Origin: Rickettsiales bacterium
GTDB lineage: Bacteria > Pseudomonadota > Alphaproteobacteria > Rickettsiales > UBA3002
Length of the DNA stretch: 36,334 nucleotides
Assembly (NCBI GenBank): GCA_022763105.1
Contig: JALEGK010000032.1
Location: 1 to 36,334 of the forward strand
Direction of reading: 5' to 3'
The notes under the pieces are model-generated. The model worked only from the letters and a program-made list of their open reading frames with translations. It searched no databases and was not told the DNA's origin. A program made the position numbers and the translations under genes. Every line of letters starts with the position of its first letter. Position 1 is the first letter of the stretch. This document shows, in pieces, positions 32,856 to 36,334 of the stretch.

Positions 32856-33200
32856 ATGTCATTAGCAGAAAAGCATTGTGTTCCATGCATGGATAGTGCT
32901 GAAGAACCATTAGACTCTCAATCCGCACAACGATTGCTGGCAGCCATGTCCGGCTGGCATCTATCAGAAGATTCTAAATCGATTTCGCGTGAGTGGAGCT
33001 TTAAGAATTTTAAATATGCACTTGATTTCGTTAATGAAGTGTCGGTGATTGCCGAAGCAGAAAATCATCACCCCGATATCTCGTTTGGTTGGGGTTATGT
33101 GCGTATTTCTTTCACCACCCATAGCATCAACGGATTGCATGAGAATGATTTCGTGATGGCCGCGAAGATCAATTTACTAGGTCAGAGGGAAACACTCTAG
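32856..33200 (+). CDS. phhB: Pterin-4a-carbinolamine dehydratase
   Basis: A 114-residue DCoH/PCD-fold protein that dehydrates 4a-hydroxytetrahydropterin. The active-site pattern E-x3-H-H-P is seen as EAENHHP at 67-73, with H89 (TTHS) and D98 also conserved. The ATG at 32856 has AAGG nine bases upstream; an in-frame GTG at 32850 is less suitable. No aromatic amino-acid hydroxylase is in the window, so a role in pterin recycling for such an enzyme is unproven. The N-terminus HCVPC is a CxxC that many stand-alone bacterial members seem to share. It lies three bases before miaB. Confidence 0.93.
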   Translation: MSLAEKHCVPCMDSAEEPLDSQSAQRLLAAMSGWHLSEDSKSISREWSFKNFKYALDFVNEVSVIAEAENHHPDISFGWGYVRISFTTHSINGLHENDFVMAAKINLLGQRETL

Positions 33201-33203
33201 ACC

Positions 33204-34586
33204 ATGCAGGCGGAAAAGAAGCTCTTCATTAAGACCTTTGGGTGTCAGATGAATGTCTATGATTCTGAGCGCATGCAGGATGTGCTCAAGCCATTGGGCT
33301 ATGTTATGTCAGATGAGCTTGCCGATGCAGATATGGTGATTTTGAACACCTGCCACATTCGTGAGAAAGCAACCGAGAAAGTCTTTTCTGATTTGGGGCG
33401 TATCCGTCAGCAAAAAGAGAAACGTCAGGCCAAAGGCGCTGATATGGTGATTGGTGTGGCGGGGTGCGTTGCGCAAGCGGAAGGCGAAGAGATTATTCGC
33501 CGCGCGCCATTTGTCGATATGGTGTTTGGCCCGCAAAGTTATCATTTATTGCCAGAGATGGTAACGCGTGCCGTGCGCGAGCAGGGCGGTGTGGTAGAGC
33601 TGGAATTCCCTGAAGAACAGAAATTTGATTATTTACCGGAAGCAGAGGCGCAAGGCCCTGCGGCGTTTGTGTCGGTACAAGAGGGATGCGATAAATTTTG
33701 CACTTTCTGTGTGGTGCCATACACGCGTGGTGCGGAATATTCTCGCCCAGTACAGGCTGTACTTGATGATACCAAACGTTTGGTCGATCAGGGCGTGGTA
33801 GAGATTTCGCTGCTGGGGCAGAATGTGAATGCCTATCACGGCGCGCATGCTGATGGTGAGTGGAGCTTGGGCCGTCTGATTCGTGAGCTTGCTAAGATAG
33901 ATGGTTTAGAGCGCATTCGTTACACGACCTCGCATCCGCGTGATATGGATGATGATTTGATCTCAGCGCATGGCGAAGTTGATAAGCTAATGCCATATCT
34001 GCATCTGCCGGTGCAGGCTGGCTCTGATAAAATCTTGAAGGCGATGAACCGTAAACACACGGCAGCGGAGTATATCGGCATTATCGAGAAACTGCGCGCA
34101 TTGCGTCCAGAAATGGCATTTTCTGGTGATTTTATCGTTGGATTCCCCGGTGAAACGGATGAGGATTTTGAGGCGACCATGCGAGTGGTTGAAACCGTCA
34201 ATTACGCAAGCGCCTATTCGTTTAAATATTCGCCGCGTCCGGGTACGCCCGCATCTGCGTCTGATACCCAAGTCGATGAGGCGGTAAAAGTAGAACGGTT
34301 GGCGCGTTTGCAAGAGCTTCTTAACCATCAACAGGTGGCGTTTAATCGCTCGAAACTTGGACAGGTGATGACTATACTTCTGGAGAAGCCGGGTAAGTTA
34401 CCTGGTCAGTTAGTGGGGAGAAGCCCGTTCATGCAAGCCGTTCATGTTGCCGATTCAGATCACCTGATGCATCAGCTTGTAGATGTCCGTATTGTCGAGG
34501 CGCGGCCTAACAGTCTGCGTGGAGAGCTTCTGGGAAGTTCAACGGCTGATGATTCAGCCACTCTATCACAGGTAGCATATGGCTAG
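33204..34586 (+). CDS. miaB: tRNA-2-methylthio-N6-dimethylallyladenosine synthase MiaB
   Basis: A radical-SAM methylthiotransferase that turns i6A37 into ms2i6A37 in tRNA. The N-terminal domain carries cluster ligands C14 (FGCQMN), C50 (LNTCHIRE) and C88 (AGCVAQ). The radical-SAM triad is C162, C166 and C169 (GCDKFCTFC). GQNVNAY, the [12 protein letters not shown] segment and [10 protein letters not shown] are all present, and a C-terminal TRAM domain follows from about residue 375. Length (460) is normal. It overlaps phoH by eight bases. It needs two [4Fe-4S] clusters, linking it functionally to the isc genes. Confidence 0.98.
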   Translation: MQAEKKLFIKTFGCQMNVYDSERMQDVLKPLGYVMSDELADADMVILNTCHIREKATEKVFSDLGRIRQQKEKRQAKGADMVIGVAGCVAQAEGEEIIRRAPFVDMVFGPQSYHLLPEMVTRAVREQGGVVELEFPEEQKFDYLPEAEAQGPAAFVSVQEGCDKFCTFCVVPYTRGAEYSRPVQAVLDDTKRLVDQGVVEISLLGQNVNAYHGAHADGEWSLGRLIRELAKIDGLERIRYTTSHPRDMDDDLISAHGEVDKLMPYLHLPVQAGSDKILKAMNRKHTAAEYIGIIEKLRALRPEMAFSGDFIVGFPGETDEDFEATMRVVETVNYASAYSFKYSPRPGTPASASDTQVDEAVKVERLARLQELLNHQQVAFNRSKLGQVMTILLEKPGKLPGQLVGRSPFMQAVHVADSDHLMHQLVDVRIVEARPNSLRGELLGSSTADDSATLSQVAYG

Positions 34587-35652
34587 AGCCAAAGCGGCAC
34601 GCAAAACTGCGCAGCCGAAAGATTTTGAAACTGTAAACGTCTTCTTTGAAAATAACTCCTTCTTGCCGATTTTATATGGCGATCAAGACTCGAACTTGAC
34701 GCGCATTGGTCAGTTGCTCAATGTCGAGCTGGTCTCGCGTGGCAATATGATCAGCATTGAAGGGTTGCGCCGCGATATTGAAGCGACCGAGCAAATTCTC
34801 AATAAGCTCTATGCTCAAATTGAAGGCGGCCAAGATGTAGGGCCTGCCGAGGTCGATGCGGCAATTCGTATGGTCCCACCAGTGGCCGAGCCAAAGGCCA
34901 AGAAAAAGCAAAAGAAGAAATATGAAGGCGAAGAAGCCGATAGCGATGTGCGCATTGCGACGATGAAGAAAACCGTTCGCCCATACAGCCATGTGCAGGC
35001 GAATTATATCCGCTCACTCTTCGATAATGATCTGGTGTTTGCACTTGGGCCTGCCGGTACGGGTAAAACCTATATTGCCGTCGCAATGGCCGCCTATATG
35101 CTGATCAATAAAAAGGTAGAGCGTATTGTCCTTTCGCGCCCAGCCGTTGAAGCGGGTGAAAAGCTTGGATTCTTACCCGGTGAAATTAAGGATAAGATGG
35201 ATCCGTTTTTGCGCCCATTATACGATGCGCTGTTCGATATGATGCCTGCCGAGATGGTGCAGAAATGCATTGAGAACGGCGAGATTGAGCTGGCGCCATT
35301 GGCGTTTATGCGAGGTCGTACGCTCAGTAATGCATTTGTGATTCTCGATGAAGCACAAAATACCACACGCACCCAGATGAAGATGTTTTTGACACGTATG
35401 GGTGAGTATTCGCGCATGGTGATTACGGGTGATCTAAGTCAGGTGGATTTGCCACGCGATATCAAATCGGGTTTGGCCGATTGTATTCCAAAGGTAGAGC
35501 CGATTCCGGGTATTGATATTGTGCGATTCACCGATACAGATGTGGTGCGTCACCCACTCGCTGCGAAGATCATCCAATCTTACGATGCATGGGAAGAACG
35601 TAAGAAAAAACAGCAGATTGAACATCAAACCGATGATAATGACGGGTTTTGA
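34579..35652 (+). CDS. phoH: PhoH-family ATPase (YbeZ-like)
   Basis: A 357-residue cytoplasmic ATPase. It has an N-terminal KH-like region ([21 protein letters not shown] onward), a lysine-rich linker at 106-115, then the P-loop GPAGTGKT at 157-164 and the Walker B DEAQN at 257-261 followed by [14 protein letters not shown]. Its usual partner is YbeY, encoded next, and the pair acts in rRNA maturation and ribosome quality control. The start lies inside the miaB end (ATGGCTAG overlap). The end overlaps the preferred ybeY start by 14 bases. Confidence 0.96.
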   Translation: MARAKAARKTAQPKDFETVNVFFENNSFLPILYGDQDSNLTRIGQLLNVELVSRGNMISIEGLRRDIEATEQILNKLYAQIEGGQDVGPAEVDAAIRMVPPVAEPKAKKKQKKKYEGEEADSDVRIATMKKTVRPYSHVQANYIRSLFDNDLVFALGPAGTGKTYIAVAMAAYMLINKKVERIVLSRPAVEAGEKLGFLPGEIKDKMDPFLRPLYDALFDMMPAEMVQKCIENGEIELAPLAFMRGRTLSNAFVILDEAQNTTRTQMKMFLTRMGEYSRMVITGDLSQVDLPRDIKSGLADCIPKVEPIPGIDIVRFTDTDVVRHPLAAKIIQSYDAWEERKKKQQIEHQTDDNDGF

Positions 35653-36088
35653 TCTTTCTCTCATCATGTCCGATGAGCGCTGGCAATCTGTATCTTTAGA
35701 CCTCGACGCGTTGTTAGCCGAGATAGTTTCTGCAGAATCTTTGGGCGATACCGAAAAGCAGCTGGCTTTAGTTCTGACGAATGATACGCATATCGCAGAG
35801 ATGAATGCGATGTTCAGGGGCAAGAATAAACCTACGAATGTATTGTCTTTTCCTTCTGATGAGGAAGATGAATGGGGCGATGTGATTGTATCATTCGACA
35901 CGATTGCGCGTGAGGCGGAGGAACAACACAAAGTATTTGAATCGCATGCGAAGCATATGATTGTCCATGGTGTCTTGCATTTATTGGGGTACGACCATAT
36001 GGAAGATGTAGAGGCCGAGGAAATGGAAGCGAAAGAAGTCGCTATTTTGGCTCAAGTTGGGATTGAAAATCCTTATGATACAGTGTAA
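35639..36088 (+). CDS. ybeY: Endoribonuclease YbeY (rRNA maturation factor)
   Basis: A zinc endoribonuclease for 16S rRNA 3'-end processing and 70S quality control. The zinc site H-x3-H-x5-H is H110, H114 and H120 (HGVLHLLGYDH). The conserved R60 region FRGKNKPTNVLSFP is intact. Length from the chosen ATG is 149 residues against 155 in E. coli. The start is uncertain: ATGATAATG at 35633-35641 offers two in-frame starts inside phoH, and MSDERW at 35666 is a third; none has a good Shine-Dalgarno. The frame is open further upstream but there lacks family sequence. Translation probably depends on coupling to phoH. Confidence 0.93.
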   Translation: MTGFDLSLIMSDERWQSVSLDLDALLAEIVSAESLGDTEKQLALVLTNDTHIAEMNAMFRGKNKPTNVLSFPSDEEDEWGDVIVSFDTIAREAEEQHKVFESHAKHMIVHGVLHLLGYDHMEDVEAEEMEAKEVAILAQVGIENPYDTV

Positions 36089-36124
36089 TATTTTAATTCG
36101 TGTTATTAAACCAAATATGAAGTT

Positions 36125-36334
36125 ATGTCCGAAGGCAGTATAGGCACGTCACCCGATGATTCGGGGACGTCACGACAACATTCACCTCATCATGAAGTTA
36201 ACCCGATTGTTGGTTTGCGTCGCTGGATTCGCCAGACGATTACCAATCGTCACGAGGGAAGCCTCAAGGCAGCGCTCGAAGAAGTGCTGGATGAGCATGA
36301 TGATAGCTTAGAATCTCCTATCTCCGATGAAGAG
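36125..36334 (+). CDS. corC: CorC/TlyC-type hemolysin-family CBS protein, 3' truncated by the window edge
   Basis: Seventy codons are visible, starting MSEGSIGTSPDDSG and leading to LRRWIRQTITNRHEGSLKAALEEVLDEHDDS. The SLKAALEEVLDEH stretch matches the N-terminus of CorC-like proteins (SLREALEELIEEH type), which carry paired CBS domains and a transporter-associated CorC domain. No CBS domain is inside the window. The position right after ybeY is the typical miaB-phoH-ybeY-corC order. The 36-base gap before it is AT-rich with no clear Shine-Dalgarno. Known roles are in magnesium/cobalt efflux; the old hemolysin name is misleading. Confidence 0.75.
   Translation, partial: MSEGSIGTSPDDSGTSRQHSPHHEVNPIVGLRRWIRQTITNRHEGSLKAALEEVLDEHDDSLESPISDEE

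Noticed and set aside
35513..35638. Long upstream extension of ybeY into phoH
   Set aside because: It is a frame-shifted shadow of phoH; YbeY family similarity begins near MTGFDLSL and length from there is normal.
1..36334. CRISPR arrays, tRNA or rRNA genes, insertion sequences, toxin-antitoxin or defence genes
   Set aside because: No regularly spaced repeats, cloverleaf-like sequence, transposase motifs or defence-type domains were seen, and gaps between genes are too small to hide them.

Overview
This window is a dense, core-genome stretch of a Gram-negative bacterium, most likely an alphaproteobacterium. The indicators are a TIGR02186-type membrane protein paired with a TauE/SafE permease, the anmK/tyrS divergent pair, the hydrolase-iscR-desulfurase arrangement, and the miaB-phoH-ybeY-corC order. 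Coding sequence is moderately GC-rich with no visible compositional break. I saw no insertion sequence, phage gene, CRISPR array, tRNA or rRNA. No gene-free stretch exceeds about 130 bases, so there is no hidden non-coding island. A lineage below class cannot be fixed from sequence reading alone.

Layout. Positions 1-10,500 hold housekeeping genes on alternating strands: a 5'-truncated cobB-type sirtuin, bcp, glnE, a large AsmA/YhdP-like protein, tyrS, anmK and a COG2945-type alpha/beta hydrolase. Positions 10,450-19,000 hold an iron-sulfur assembly unit led by cysE: cysE, iscR, a first cysteine desulfurase, iscS, iscU, iscA, hscB, hscA, fdx and an unassigned membrane-anchored protein. An M3 oligopeptidase follows. 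CysE feeds cysteine synthesis, the desulfurases strip sulfur from cysteine, IscU/IscA/HscBA/Fdx build and hand over clusters, and IscR probably senses the outcome.

Positions 20,789-29,976 hold a divergent biotin locus. Leftward run bioB, bioA, an SLC13 permease with two RCK_C domains, and an orphan TRAP-type periplasmic binding protein. Rightward run bioF, a BioH-like esterase, bioC, bioD and an RDD membrane protein. Together bioC, bioH, bioF, bioA, bioD and bioB cover the classical route from malonyl-ACP to biotin, apart from the shared fatty-acid elongation enzymes. Two of the products made here connect the regions: BioB and MiaB are radical-SAM iron-sulfur enzymes that need the Isc machinery.

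Positions 29,973-32,086 hold a leftward TauE/SafE permease, TIGR02186 protein and Usp-like protein. From 32,152 to the right edge are tsaB (leftward) and then a rightward run of a pterin carbinolamine dehydratase, miaB, phoH, ybeY and the first 70 codons of a corC-like gene, mostly RNA-related functions.

The best leads for something new are the biotin-operon SLC13 permease coupled to an orphan binding protein, the unassigned protein at the end of the isc unit, the zinc-knuckle-less sirtuin, the shared TTAA stop codons of convergent genes, and two similar candidate operators before cysE and iscS. I did not find a clearly undescribed defence or mobile system.
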